From NCBI GenBank assembly GCA_963920635.1, contig OY987301.1, positions 53,698,560 through 53,762,559 of the forward strand: DNA of 64,000 bases, in the 5' to 3' direction. The stretch's first letter is position 1. Each line of letters starts with the position of its first letter. This DNA comes from Pseudeuparius sepicola (Eukaryota > Arthropoda > Insecta > Coleoptera > Anthribidae). The position numbers were made by a program, and so were the translations under genes. Positions 50,374 through 64,000 of the stretch are shown here, in pieces. The notes under the pieces were generated by a model. That model saw only the letters and a program-made list of their open reading frames with translations, ran no database searches and was not told where the DNA came from.

Positions 50374-53300
50374 TATATATAAAAATAAATTCGAAAATTA
50401 TTTAACGAATTTTAGAATATAGTACGCCCCTGATTTTTTTCAAATCTGCTATGACAGGTCGTTTCTCTGGCTGCAAGTGACTTTTGGTAAAAATCGGATG
50501 GTGTAACAAAATCGCCTTCCACCAAAAATAAATTCGAAAATCATTTAACGAATTTTAGAATATAGTACGCCCCTGATTTTTTTCAAATCTGCTATGATAG
50601 GTGGTTTCTCTCGATGCAAGTGACTTTTGGTAAAAATCTGGTGGTGTAACAAAATCGCTTTCAACCCAAAATAAATTCGAAAATTATTTAACGAATTTTA
50701 GATTATAGTACGCCCCTGATTTTTTTCAAATCTGCTATGATAGGTGGTTTCTCTCGATGCAAGTGACTTTTGGTAAAAATCTGGTGGTGTAACAAAATCG
50801 CTTTCAACCCAAAATAAAAACGAAAATTATTTAACGAATTTTAGATTATAGTACGCCCCTGATTTTTTTCAAATCTGCTATGATAGGTGGTTTCTCTCGC
50901 TGCAAGTGACTTTTGGTAAAAATCTGGTGGTGTAACAAAATCGCTTTCAACCCAAAATAAATTCGAAAATTATTTAACGAATTTTAGATTATAGTACGCC
51001 CCTGATTTTTTTCAAATCTGCTATGATAGGTGGTTTCTCTCGATGCAAGTGACTTTTGGTAAAAATCTGGTGGTGTAACAAAATCGCTTTCAACCCAAAA
51101 TAAATTCGAAAATTATTTAACGAATTTTAGATTATAGTACGCCCCTGATTTTTTTTGAAATCTGCTATGATAGGTGGTTTCTCTCGATGCAAGTGACTTT
51201 TGGTAAAAATCTGGTGGTGTAACAAAATCGCTTTCAACCCAAAATAAATTCGAAAATTATTTAACGAATTTTAGATTATAGTACGCCCCTGATTTTTTTC
51301 AAATCTGCTATGATAGGTGGTTTCTCTCGCTGCAAGTGACTTTTGGTAAAAATCTGGTGGTGTAACAAAATCGTCTTCCACCAAGAATAAATTCGAAAAT
51401 TATTTAACGAATTTTAGAATATAGTACGCCCCTAATTTTTTTCAAATCTGCTATGACTTTTGGTAAAAATCTGGTGGTGTAACAAAATCGCTTTCAACCC
51501 AAAATAAATTCGAAAATTATTTAACGAATTTTAGATTATAGTACGCCCCTGATTTTTTTCAAATCTGCTATGACAGGTCGTTTCTCTGGCTGCAAATCAC
51601 TTTTGGTAAAAATATGGTGGTGTAACAAAATCGTCTTCCACCAAGAATAAATTCGAAAATTATTTAACGAATTTTAGAATATAGTACGCCCCTGATTTTT
51701 TTCAAATCTGCTATGATAGGTGGTTTCTCTCGCTGCAAGTGACTTTTGGTAAAAATCTGGTGGTGTAACAAAATCGTCTTCCACCAAGAATAAATTCGAA
51801 AATTATTTAACGAATTTTAGAATATAGTACGCCCCTGATTTTTTTCAAATCTGCTATGATAGGTGGTTTCTCTCGATGCAAGTGACTTTTGGTAAAAATC
51901 TGGTGGTGTAACAAAATCGCGTTCAACCCAAAATAAATTCGAAAATCATTTAACGAATTTTAGAATCTAGTACGCCCCTGATTTTTTTCAAATCTCTGGC
52001 TGCAAATCACTTTTGGTAAAAATATGGTGGTGTAACAAAATCGTCTTCCACCAAGAATAAATTCGAAAATTATTTAACGAATTTTAGAATATAGTACGCC
52101 CCTGATTTTTTTCAAATCTGCTATGACAGGTTGTTTCTCTCGCTACAAATGACTTTTGGTAAAAATCTGGTGGTGTAACAAAATCGTCTTCCACCAAGAA
52201 TAAATTCGAAAATTATTTAACGAATTTTAGAATATAGTACGCCCCTGATTTTTTTCAAATCTGCTATGACAGGTTGTTTCTCTCGCTACAAAAGACTTTT
52301 GGTAAAAGTCTGGTGGTGTAACAAAATCGTCTTCCACCAAAAAAAAATTCGAAATTATTTAACGAATTTTATAATATAGTACGCCCCTGATTTTTTTCAA
52401 ATCTGCTATGACAGGTTGTTTCTCTCGCTACAAAAGACTTTTGGTAAAAATCTGGTGGTGTAACAAAATCGTCTTCCACCAAGAATAAATTCGAAAATTA
52501 TTTAACGAATTTTAGAATATAGTACGCCCCTGATTTTTTTCAAATCTGCTATGACAGGTTGTTTCTCTCGCTACAAAAGACTTTTGGTAAAAATCTGGTG
52601 GTGTAACAAAATCGCCTTCCACCAAGAATAAATTCGAAAATTATTTAACGAATTTTAGAATATAGTACGCCCCTGATTTTTTTCAAATCTGCTATGATGG
52701 GTGGTTTCTCTCGCTGCAAGTGACTTTTGGTAAAAATCTGGTGGTGTAGCAAAATCGTCTTCCACCAAGAATAAATTCGAAAATTATTTAACGAATTTTA
52801 GAATATAGTACGCCCCTGATTTTTTTCAAATCTGCTATGATAGGTGGTTTCTCTCGATGCAAGTGACTTTTGGTAAAAATCTGGTGGTGTAACAAAATCG
52901 CTTTCAACCCAAAATAAATTCGAAAATCATTTAACGAATTTTAGAATCTAGTACGCCCCTGATTTTTTTCAAATCTCTGGCTGCAAATCACTTTTGGTAA
53001 AAATATGGTGGTGTAACAAAATCGTCTTCCACCAAGAATAAATTCGAAAATTATTTAACAAACTTTAGAATATAGTACGCCCCTGATTTTTTTCAAATCT
53101 GCTATGATAGCTGGTTTCTCTCGATGCAAGTGACTTTTGGTAAAAATCTGGTGGTGTAACAAAATCGCTTTCAACCCAAAATAAATTCGAAAATCATTTA
53201 ACGAATTTTAGAATCTAGTACGCCCCTGATTTTTTTCAAATCTCTGGCTGGAAATCACTTTTGGTAAAAATATGGTGGTGTAACAAAATCGTCTTCCACC

Positions 53301-55148
53301 AAGAATAAATTCGAAAATTATTTAACGAATTTTAGAATATAGTACGCCCCTGATTTTTTTCAAATCTGCTATGATAGGTGGTTTCTCTCGCTGCAAGTGA
53401 CTTTTGGTAAAAATCTGGTGGTGTAACAAAATCGTCTTCCACCAAGAATAAATTCGAAAATTATTTAACGAATTTTAGAATATAGTACGCCCCTGATTTT
53501 TTTCAAATCTGCTATGATAGGTGGTTTCTCTCGATGCAAGTGACTTTTGGTAAAAATCTGGTGGTGTAACAAAATCGTCTTCCACCAAGAATAAATTCGA
53601 AAATTATTTAACGAATTTTAGAATATAGTACGCCCCTGATTTTTTTCAAATCTGCTATGATAGGTGGTTTCTCTCGATGCAAGTGACTTTTGGTAAAAAT
53701 CTGGTGGTGTAACAAAATCGCTTTCAACCCAAAATAAATTCGAAAATCATTTAACGAATTTTAGAATCTAGTACGCCCCTGATTTTTTTTAAATCTCTGG
53801 CTGCAAATCACTTTTGGTAAAAATATGGTGGTGTAACAAAATCGTCTTCCACCAAGAATAAATTCGAAAAGTATTTAACGAATTTTAGAATATAGTACGC
53901 CCCTGATTTTTTTCAAATCTGCTATGATAGGTGGTTTCTCTCGATGCAAGTGACTTTTGGTAAAAATCTGGTGGTGTAACAAAATCGTCTTCCACCAAGA
54001 ATAAATTCGAAAATTATTGAACGAATTTTAGAATATAGTACGCCCCTGATTTTTTTCAAATCTGCTATGATAGGTGGTTTCTCTCGATGCAAGTGACTTT
54101 TGGTAAAAATCTGGTGGTGTAACAAAATCGCTTTCAACCCAAAATAAATTCGAAAATCATTTAACGAATTTTAGAATCTAGTACGCCCCTGATTTTTTTC
54201 AAATCTCTGGCTGCAAATCACTTTTGGTAAAAATATGGTGGTGTAACAAAATCGTCTTCCACCAAGAATAAATTCGAAAATTATTTAACGAATTTTAGAA
54301 TATAGTACGCCCCTGATTTTTTTCAAATCTGCTATGACAGGTTGTTTCTCTCGCTACAAATGACTTTTGGTAAAAATCTGGTGGTGTAACAAAATCGTCT
54401 TCCACCAAGAATAAATTCGAAAATTATTTAACGAATTTTAGAATATAGTACGCCCCTGATTTTTTTCAAATCTGCTATGACAGGTTGTTTCTCTCGCTAC
54501 AAAAGACTTTTGGTAAAAATCTGGTGGTGTAACAAAATCGTCTTCCACCAAAAAAAAATTCGAAATTATTTAACGAATTTTATAATATAGTACGCCCCTA
54601 ATTTTTTTCAAATCTGCTATGACAGGTTGTTTCTCTCGCTACAAAAGACTTTTGGTAAAAATCTGGTGGTGTAACAAAATCGTCTTCCACCAAAAAAAAA
54701 TTCGAAATTATTTAACGAATTTTAGAATATAGTACGCCCCTGATTTTTTTCAAATCTGCTATGATGGGTGGTTTCTCTCGCTGCAAGTGACTTTTGGTAA
54801 AAATCTGGTGGTGTAACAAAATCGCTTTCAACCCAAAATAAATTCGAAAATCATTTAACGAATTTTAGAATCTAGTACGCCCCTGATTTTTTTCAAATCT
54901 CTGGCTGCAAATCACTTTTGGTAAAAATATGGTGGTGTAACAAAATCGTCTTCCACCAAGAATAAATTCGAAAATTATTTAACGAATTTTAGAATATAGT
55001 ACGCCCCTGATTTTTTTCAAATCTCTGGCTGCAAATCACTTTTGGTAAAAATATGGTGGTGTAACAAAATCGTCTTCCACCAAGAATAAATTCGAAAATT
55101 ATTTAACAAACTTTAGAATATAGTACGCCCCTGATTTTTTTCAAATCT

Positions 55149-56712
55149 GCTATGATAGGTGGTTTCTCTCGATGCAAGTGACTTTTGGTAAAAATCTGGT
55201 GGTGTAACAAAATCGCTTTCAACCCAAAATAAATTCGAAAATCATTTAACGAATTTTAGAATCTTGTACGCCCCTGATTTTTTTCAAATCTCTGGCTGCA
55301 AATCACTTTTGGTAAAAATATGGTGGTGTAACAAAATCGTCTTCCACCAAGAATAAATTCGAAAATTATTTAACGAATTTTAGAATATAGTACGCCCCTG
55401 ATTTTTTTCAAATCTCTGGCTGCAAATCACTTTTGGTAAAAATATGGTGGTGTAACAAAATCGTCTTCCACCAAGAATAAATTCGAAAATTATTTAACAA
55501 ACTTTAGAATATAGTACGCCCCTGATTTTTTTCAAATCTGCTATGATAGGTGGTTTCTCTCGATGCAAGTGACTTTTGGTAAAAATCTGGTGGTGTAACA
55601 AAATCGCTTTCAACCCAAAATAAATTCGAAAATCATTTAACGAATTTTAGAATCTAGTACGCCCCTGATTTTTTTCAAATCTCTGGCTGCAAATCACTTT
55701 TGGTAAAAATATGGTGGTGTAACAAAATCGTCTTCCACCAAGAATAAATTCGAAAATTATTTAACGAATTTTAGAATATAGTACGCCCCTGATTTTTTTC
55801 AAATCTCTGGCTGCAAATCACTTTTGGTAAAAATATGGTGGTGTAACAAAATCGTCTTCCACCAAGAATAAATTCGAAAATTATTTAACAAACTTTAGAA
55901 TATAGTACGCCCCTGATTTTTTTCAAATCTGCTATGATAGGTGGTTTCTCTCGATGCAAGTGACTTTTGGTAAAAATCTGGTGGTGTAACAAAATCGCTT
56001 TCAACCCAAAATAAATTCGAAAATCATTTAACGAATTTTAGAATCTAGTACGCCCCTGATTTTTTTCAAATCTCTGGCTGCAAATCACTTTTGGTAAAAA
56101 TATGGTGGTGTAACAAAATCGTCTTCCACCAAGAATAAATTCGAAAATTATTTAACGAATTTTAGAATATAGTACGCCCCTGATTTTTTTCAAATCTCTG
56201 GCTGCAAATCACTTTTGGTAAAAATATGGTGGTGTAACAAAATCGTCTTCCACCAAGAATAAATTCGAAAATTATTTAACAAACTTTAGAATATAGTACG
56301 CCCCTGATTTTTTTCAAATCTGCTATGATAGGTGGTTTCTCTCGATGCAAGTGACTTTTGGTAAAAATCTGGTGGTGTAACAAAATCGCTTTCAACCCAA
56401 AATAAATTCGAAAATCATTTAACGAATTTTAGAATCTAGTACGCCCCTGATTTTTTTCAAATCTCTGGCTGCAAATCACTTTTGGTAAAAATATGGTGGT
56501 GTAACAAAATCGTCTTCCACCAAGAATAAATTCGAAAATTATTTAACGAATTTTAGAATATAGTACGCCCCTGATTTTTTTCAAATCTGCTATGATAGGT
56601 GGTTTCTCTCGCTGCAAGTGACTTTTGGTAAAAATCTGGTGGTGTAACAAAATCGCTTTCAACCCAAAATAAATTCGAAAATCATTTAACGAATTTTAGA
56701 ATCTAGTACGCC
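55149..56712 (-). repeat. 391-bp higher-order repeat (143 + 124 + 124)
   Basis: The GCTATGATAGG monomer recurs at 55149, 55540, 55931 and 56322, exactly 391 bp apart. Between them are two truncated 124-bp monomers. The same trimer returns at 57.5-58.2, 59.0-60.2 and 61.2-63.2 kb. Confidence 0.9.
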
Positions 56713-56855
56713 CCTGATTTTTTTCAAATCTCTGGCTGCAAATCACTTTTGGTAAAAATATGGTGGTGTAACAAAATCGTCTTCCACCAAGAATAAATTC
56801 GAAAATTATTTAACGAATTTTAGAATATAGTACGCCCCTGATTTTTTTCAAATCT

Positions 56856-59807
56856 GCTATGACAGGTTGTTTCTCTCGCTACAAATGACTTTTGGTAAAA
56901 ATCTGGTGGTGTAACAAAATCGTCTTCCACCAAAAAAAAATTCGAAATTATTTAACGAATTTTATAATATAGTACGCCCCTGATTTTTTTCAAATCTGCT
57001 ATGACAGGTTGTTTCTCTCGCTACAAAAGACTTTTGGTAAAAATCTGGTGGTGTAACAAAATCGTCTTCCACCAAGAATAAATTCGAAAATTATTTAACG
57101 AATTTTAGAATATAGTACGCCCCTGATTTTTTTCAAATCTGCTATGACAGGTTGTTTCTCTCGCTACAAATGACTTTTGGTAAAAATCTGGTGGTGTAAC
57201 AAAATCGTCTTCCACCAAAAAAAAATTCGAAATTATTTAACGAATTTTATAATATAGTACGCCCCTGATTTTTTTCAAATCTGCTATGACAGGTTGTTTC
57301 TCTCGCTACAAAAGACTTTTGGTAAAAATATGGTGGTGTAACAAAATCGTCTTCCACCAAGAATAAATTCGAAAATTATTTAACGAATTTTAGAATATAG
57401 TACGCCCCTGATTTTTTTCAAATCTCTGGCTGCAAATCACTTTTGGTAAAAATATGGTGGTGTAACAAAATCGTCTTCCACCAAGAATAAATTCGAAAAT
57501 TATTTAACAAACTTTAGAATATAGTACGCCCCTGATTTTTTTCAAATCTGCTATGATAGGTGGTTTCTCTCGATGCAAGTGACTTTTGGTAAAAATCTGG
57601 TGGTGTAACAAAATCGCTTTCAACCCAAAATAAATTCGAAAATCATTTAACGAATTTTAGAATCTAGTACGCCCCTGATTTTTTTCAAATCTCTGGCTGC
57701 AAATCACTTTTGGTAAAAATATGGTGGTGTAACAAAATCGTCTTCCACCAAGAATAAATTCGAAAATTATTTAACGAATTTTAGAATATAGTACGCCCCT
57801 GATTTTTTTCAAATCTCTGGCTGCAAATCACTTTTGGTAAAAATATGGTGGTGTAACAAAATCGTCTTCCACCAAGAATAAATTCGAAAATTATTTAACA
57901 AACTTTAGAATATAGTACGCCCCTGATTTTTTTCAAATCTGCTATGATAGGTGGTTTCTCTCGATGCAAGTGACTTTTGGTAAAAATCTGGTGGTGTAAC
58001 AAAATCGCTTTCAACCCAAAATAAATTCGAAAATCATTTAACGAATTTTAGAATCTAGTACGCCCCTGATTTTTTTCAAATCTCTGGCTGCAAATCACTT
58101 TTGGTAAAAATATGGTGGTGTAACAAAATCGTCTTCCACCAAGAATAAATTCGAAAATTATTTAACGAATTTTAGAATATAGTACGCCCCTGATTTTTTT
58201 CAAATCTCTGGCTGCAAATCACTTTTGGTAAAAATATGGTGGTGTAACAAAATCGTCTTCCACCAAGAATAAATTCGAAAATTATTTAACGAATTTTAGA
58301 ATATAGTACGCCCCTGATTTTTTTCAAATCTGCTATGACAGGTTGTTTCTCTCGCTACAAATGACTTTTGGTAAAAATCTGGTGGTGTAACAAAATCGTC
58401 TTCCACCAAAAAAAAATTCGAAATTATTTAACGAATTTTATAATATAGTACGCCCCTGATTTTTTTCAAATCTGCTATGACAGGTTGTTTCTCTCGCTAC
58501 AAAAGACTTTTGGTAAAAATCTGGTGGTGTAACAAAATCGTCTTCCACCAAGAATAAATTCGAAAATTATTTAACGAATTTTAGAATATAGTACGCCCCT
58601 GATTTTTTTCAAATCTGCTATGACAGGTTGTTTCTCTCGCTACAAATGACTTTTGGTAAAAATCTGGTGGTGTAACAAAATCGTCTTCCACCAAAAAAAA
58701 ATTCGAAATTATTTAACGAATTTTATAATATAGTACGCCCCTGATTTTTTTCAAATCTGCTATGACAGGTTGTTTCTCTCGCTACAAAAGACTTTTGGTA
58801 AAAATATGGTGGTGTAACAAAATCGTCTTCCACCAAGAATAAATTCGAAAATTATTTAACGAATTTTAGAATATAGTACGCCCCTGATTTTTTTCAAATC
58901 TCTGGCTGCAAATCACTTTTGGTAAAAATATGGTGGTGTAACAAAATCGTCTTCCACCAAGAATAAATTCGAAAATTATTTAACAAACTTTAGAATATAG
59001 TACGCCCCTGATTTTTTTCAAATCTGCTATGATAGGTGGTTTCTCTCGATGCAAGTGACTTTTGGTAAAAATCTGGTGGTGTAACAAAATCGCTTTCAAC
59101 CCAAAATAAATTCGAAAATCATTTAACGAATTTTAGAATCTAGTACGCCCCTGATTTTTTTCAAATCTCTGGCTGCAAATCACTTTTGGTAAAAATATGG
59201 TGGTGTAACAAAATCGTCTTCCACCAAGAATAAATTCGAAAATTATTTAACGAATTTTAGAATATAGTACGCCCCTGATTTTTTTCAAATCTCTGGCTGC
59301 AAATCACTTTTGGTAAAAATATGGTGGTGTAACAAAATCGTCTTCCACCAAGAATAAATTCGAAAATTATTTAACAAACTTTAGAATATAGTACGCCCCT
59401 GATTTTTTTCAAATCTCTGGCTGCAAATCACTTTTGGTAAAAATATGGTGGTGTAACAAAATCGTCTTCCACCAAGAATAAATTCGAAAATTATTTAACA
59501 AACTTTAGAATATAGTACGCCCCTGATTTTTTTCAAATCTGCTATGATAGGTGGTTTCTCTCGATGCAAGTGACTTTTGGTAAAAATCTGGTGGTGTAAC
59601 AAAATCGCTTTCAACCCAAAATAAATTCGAAAATCATTTAACGAATTTTAGAATCTAGTACGCCCCTGATTTTTTTCAAATCTCTGGCTGCTTTTGGTAA
59701 AAATATGGTGGTGTAACAAAATCGTCTTCCACCAAGAATAAATTCGAAAATTATTTAACGAATTTTAGAATATAGTACGCCCCTGATTTTTTTCAAATCT
59801 CTGGCTG
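56856..59807 (-). repeat. 1,476-bp higher-order duplication in the right array
   Basis: The monomer with GCTATGACAGGTTGTTTCTC at 56856 recurs at 58332, and a rare GGTAAAAATATGG junction at 57321 recurs at 58797. Both offsets are 1,476 bp, so a block of mixed monomers was copied as a unit. Confidence 0.75.
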
Positions 59808-62800
59808 CAAATCACTTTTGGTAAAAATATGGTGGTGTAACAAAATCGTCTTCCACCAAGAATAAATTCGAAAATTATTTAACAAACTTTAGAATATAGT
59901 ACGCCCCTGATTTTTTTCAAATCTGCTATGATAGGTGGTTTCTCTCGATGCAAGTGACTTTTGGTAAAAATCTGGTGGTGTAACAAAATCGCTTTCAACC
60001 CAAAATAAATTCGAAAATCATTTAACGAATTTTAGAATCTAGTACGCCCCTGATTTTTTTCAAATCTCTGGCTGCAAATCACTTTTGGTAAAAATATGGT
60101 GGTGTAACAAAATCGTCTTCCACCAAGAATAAATTCGAAAATTATTTAACGAATTTTAGAATATAGTACGCCCCTGATTTTTTTCAAATCTCTGGCTGCA
60201 AATCACTTTTGGTAAAAATATGGTGGTGTAACAAAATCGTCTTCCACCAAGAATAAATTCGAAAATTATTTAACGAATTTTAGAATATAGTACGCCCCTG
60301 ATTTTTTTCAAATCTGCTATGACAGGTTGTTTCTCTCGCTACAAATGACTTTTGGTAAAAATCTGGTGGTGTAACAAAATCGTCTTCCACCAAAAAAAAA
60401 TTCGAAATTATTTAACGAATTTTATAATATAGTACGCCCCTGATTTTTTTCAAATCTGCTATGACAGGTTGTTTCTCTCGCTACAAAAGACTTTTGGTAA
60501 AAATCTGGTGGTGTAACAAAATCGTCTTCCACCAAGAATAAATTCGAAAATTATTTAACGAATTTTAGAATCTAGTACGCCCCTGATTTTTTTCAAATCT
60601 CTGGCTGCAAATCACTTTTGGTAAAAATATGGTGGTGTAACAAAATCGTCTTCCACCAAGAATAAATTCGAAAATTATTTAACGAATTTTAGAATATAGT
60701 ACGCCCCTGATTTTTTTCAAATCTGCTATGACAGGTTGTTTCTCTCGCTACAAATGACTTTTGGTAAAAATCTGGTGGTGTAACAAAATCGTCTTCCACC
60801 AAAAAAAAATTCGAAATTATTTAACGAATTTTATAATATAGTACGCCCCTGATTTTTTTCAAATCTGCTATGACAGGTTGTTTCTCTCGCTACAAAAGAC
60901 TTTTGGTAAAAATCTGGTGGTGTAACAAAATCGTCTTCCACCAAGAATAAATTCGAAAATTATTTAACGAATTTTAGAATCTAGTACGCCCCTGATTTTT
61001 TTCAAATCTCTGGCTGCAAATCACTTTTGGTAAAAATATGGTGGTGTAACAAAATCGTCTTCCACCAAGAATAAATTCGAAAATTATTTAACGAATTTTA
61101 GAATATAGTACGCCCCTGATTTTTTTCAAATCTCTGGCTGCAAATCACTTTTGGTAAAAATATGGTGGTGTAACAAAATCGTCTTCCACCAAGAATAAAT
61201 TCGAAAATTATTTAACAAACTTTAGAATATAGTACGCCCCTGATTTTTTTCAAATCTGCTATGATAGGTGGTTTCTCTCGATGCAAGTGACTTTTGGTAA
61301 AAATCTGGTGGTGTAACAAAATCGCTTTCAACCCAAAATAAATTCGAAAATCATTTAACGAATTTTAGAATCTAGTACGCCCCTGATTTTTTTCAAATCT
61401 CTGGCTGCAAATCACTTTTGGTAAAAATATGGTGGTGTAACAAAATCGTCTTCCACCAAGAATAAATTCGAAAATTATTTAACGAATTTTAGAATATAGT
61501 ACGCCCCTGATTTTTTTCAAATCTCTGGCTGCAAATCACTTTTGGTAAAAATATGGTGGTGTAACAAAATCGTCTTCCACCAAGAATAAATTCGAAAATT
61601 ATTTAACAAACTTTAGAATATAGTACGCCCCTGATTTTTTTCAAATCTGCTATGATAGGTGGTTTCTCTCGATGCAAGTGACTTTTGGTAAAAATCTGGT
61701 GGTGTAACAAAATCGCTTTCAACCCAAAATAAATTCGAAAATCATTTAACGAATTTTAGAATCTAGTACGCCCCTGATTTTTTTCAAATCTCTGGCTGCA
61801 AATCACTTTTGGTAAAAATATGGTGGTGTAACAAAATCGTCTTCCACCAAGAATAAATTCGAAAATTATTTAACGAATTTTAGAATATAGTACGCCCCTG
61901 ATTTTTTTCAAATCTCTGGCTGCAAATCACTTTTGGTAAAAATATGGTGGTGTAACAAAATCGTCTTCCACCAAGAATAAATTCGAAAATTATTTAACAA
62001 ACTTTAGAATATAGTACGCCCCTGATTTTTTTCAAATCTGCTATGATAGGTGGTTTCTCTCGATGCAAGTGACTTTTGGTAAAAATCTGGTGGTGTAACA
62101 AAATCGCTTTCAACCCAAAATAAATTCGAAAATCATTTAACGAATTTTAGAATCTAGTACGCCCCTGATTTTTTTCAAATCTCTGGCTGCAAATCACTTT
62201 TGGTAAAAATATGGTGGTGTAACAAAATCGTCTTCCACCAAGAATAAATTCGAAAATTATTTAACGAATTTTAGAATATAGTACGCCCCTGATTTTTTTC
62301 AAATCTCTGGCTGCAAATCACTTTTGGTAAAAATATGGTGGTGTAACAAAATCGTCTTCCACCAAGAATAAATTCGAAAATTATTTAACAAACTTTAGAA
62401 TATAGTACGCCCCTGATTTTTTTCAAATCTCTGGCTGCAAATCACTTTTGGTAAAAATATGGTGGTGTAACAAAATCGTCTTCCACCAAGAATAAATTCG
62501 AAAATTATTTAACAAACTTTAGAATATAGTACGCCCCTGATTTTTTTCAAATCTGCTATGATAGGTGGTTTCTCTCGATGCAAGTGACTTTTGGTAAAAA
62601 TCTGGTGGTGTAACAAAATCGCTTTCAACCCAAAATAAATTCGAAAATCATTTAACGAATTTTAGAATCTAGTACGCCCCTGATTTTTTTCAAATCTCTG
62701 GCTGCAAATCACTTTTGGTAAAAATATGGTGGTGTAACAAAATCGTCTTCCACCAAGAATAAATTCGAAAATTATTTAACGAATTTTAGAATATAGTACG

Positions 62801-64000
62801 CCCCTGATTTTTTTCAAATCTCTGGCTGCAAATCACTTTTGGTAAAAATATGGTGGTGTAACAAAATCGTCTTCCACCAAGAATAAATTCGAAAATTATT
62901 TAACAAACTTTAGAATATAGTACGCCCCTGATTTTTTTCAAATCTGCTATGATAGGTGGTTTCTCTCGATGCAAGTGACTTTTGGTAAAAATCTGGTGGT
63001 GTAACAAAATCGCTTTCAACCCAAAATAAATTCGAAAATCATTTAACGAATTTTAGAATCTAGTACGCCCCTGATTTTTTTCAAATCTCTGGCTGCAAAT
63101 CACTTTTGGTAAAAATATGGTGGTGTAACAAAATCGTCTTCCACCAAGAATAAATTCGAAAATTATTTAACGAATTTTAGAATATAGTACGCCCCTGATT
63201 TTTTTCAAATCTGCTATGATAGGTGGTTTCTCTCGCTGCAAGTGACTTTTGGTAAAAATCTGGTGGTGTAACAAAATCGCTTTCAACCCAAAATAAATTC
63301 GAAAATCATTTAACGAATTTTAGAATCTAGTACGCCCCTGATTTTTTTCAAATCTCTGGCTGCAAATCACTTTTGGTAAAAATATGGTGGTGTAACAAAA
63401 TCGTCTTCCACCAAGAATAAATTCGAAAATTATTTAACGAATTTTAGAATATAGTACGCCCCTGATTTTTTTCAAATCTGCTATGACAGGTTGTTTCTCT
63501 CGCTACAAATGACTTTTGGTAAAAATCTGGTGGTGTAACAAAATCGTCTTCCACCAAAAAAAAATTCGAAATTATTTAACGAATTTTATAATATAGTACG
63601 CCCCTGATTTTTTTCAAATCTGCTATGACAGGTTGTTTCTCTCGCTACAAAAGACTTTTGGTAAAAATCTGGTGGTGTAACAAAATCGTCTTCCACCAAG
63701 AATAAATTCGAAAATTATTTAACGAATTTTAGAATATAGTACGCCCCTGATTTTTTTCAAATCTGCTATGACAGGTTGTTTCTCTCGCTACAAAAGACTT
63801 TTGGTAAAAATCTGGTGGTGTAACAAAATCGCCTTCCACCAAGAATAAATTCGAAAATTATTTAACGAATTTTAGAATATAGTACGCCCCTGATTTTTTT
63901 CAAATCTGCTATGACAGGTTGTTTCTCTCGCTACAAAAGACTTTTGGTAAAAATCTGGTGGTGTAACAAAATCGCCTTCCACCAAGAATAAATTCGAAAA

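Larger units (their letters stand above)
50380..64000 (-). repeat. 143-bp satellite array, right block, opposite orientation, continuing past the window
   Basis: The same family as the left block, but inverted: on the plus strand it reads GACTTTTGGTAAAAATCTGG and AGTACGCCCCTGATTTTTTT. It contains 143-bp monomers, 141-bp A-rich variants, and many 124-bp monomers in which TCTGCTATGA..GGT is deleted so that CAAATCTCTGGCTGCAAATC results. The form CTCTCGATGCAAGTG is common here and not seen in the left block. No gene is seen. Confidence 0.97.

Noticed and set aside
21385..64000. CRISPR-like array
   Set aside because: The units are contiguous 124-161-bp satellites without unique spacers, in a eukaryotic context and with no cas genes.
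21385..64000. Functional centromere
   Set aside because: Satellite with higher-order structure fits pericentromeric DNA, but there is no evidence in sequence for centromere function.

Overview
This is a eukaryotic, most likely insect or other arthropod, nuclear sequence. The evidence is AT-rich DNA, short 55-nt GT-AG introns, tens of kilobases of satellite DNA, DNA transposons, and endogenous Maverick/Polinton-type (adintovirus-like) virus genes. I see no bacterial operons, tRNA or rRNA genes, or CRISPR arrays. The species cannot be named from this window.

Positions 1-11.1 kb (element A) are a nearly complete Maverick/adintovirus-like provirus. On the plus strand are the 3' end of a protein-primed family B DNA polymerase and a small CHHC zinc-finger protein. 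On the minus strand, from right to left, are a BC-box-like protein, a CxxC protein, a small LPxR-type protein that may bind DNA, a phospholipase A2 virion protein, an adenain-type protease, penton-like and hexon-like capsid proteins, a membrane protein, a broken BIR/RING (IAP-like) gene, a packaging ATPase, a conserved Maverick protein, two fibre-like proteins, a chromodomain integrase and a protein of unknown function. Many genes have their own TATA box 30-60 nt before the start codon. The PLA2 and protease frames meet at a perfect -1 slippery heptamer.

Positions 11.2-19.3 kb (element B) are decayed pieces of a second, diverged element, all on the minus strand: DNA polymerase with spliced introns, the small LPxR-type protein, the unknown protein, integrase, a coiled-coil protein, a fibre-like protein and the conserved protein. 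They are broken by many small frameshifts, stops and a 159-bp hairpin insertion. The capsid and ATPase genes are absent, and a GC-rich tandem duplication at 15.43-15.58 kb separates two blocks. Positions 19.3-21.4 kb hold a repeat region rich in AGGTCA half-sites, with six ecdysone-response-element-like palindromes, CRE-like and E-box motifs, followed by transposon debris.

Positions 21.4-64 kb form one large head-to-head structure. A 143-bp satellite runs in one orientation to 32.85 kb and in the opposite orientation from 50.38 kb to the end. Exactly at the orientation switch sits a 17.5-kb composite element (32,858-50,373). It has CAGTGCCCGCC terminal repeats and inverted arms of about 4.9 kb. 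Each arm carries a copy of a MULE-like transposase joined to a Ulp1-type protease and a PHD finger. The centre is a 157-bp satellite array of about 50 units. The left transposase copy has a 1179-residue frame. The right copy has three disabling changes. The first ~220 bp of flanking satellite is also mirrored, which suggests an inverted duplication rather than a simple insertion.
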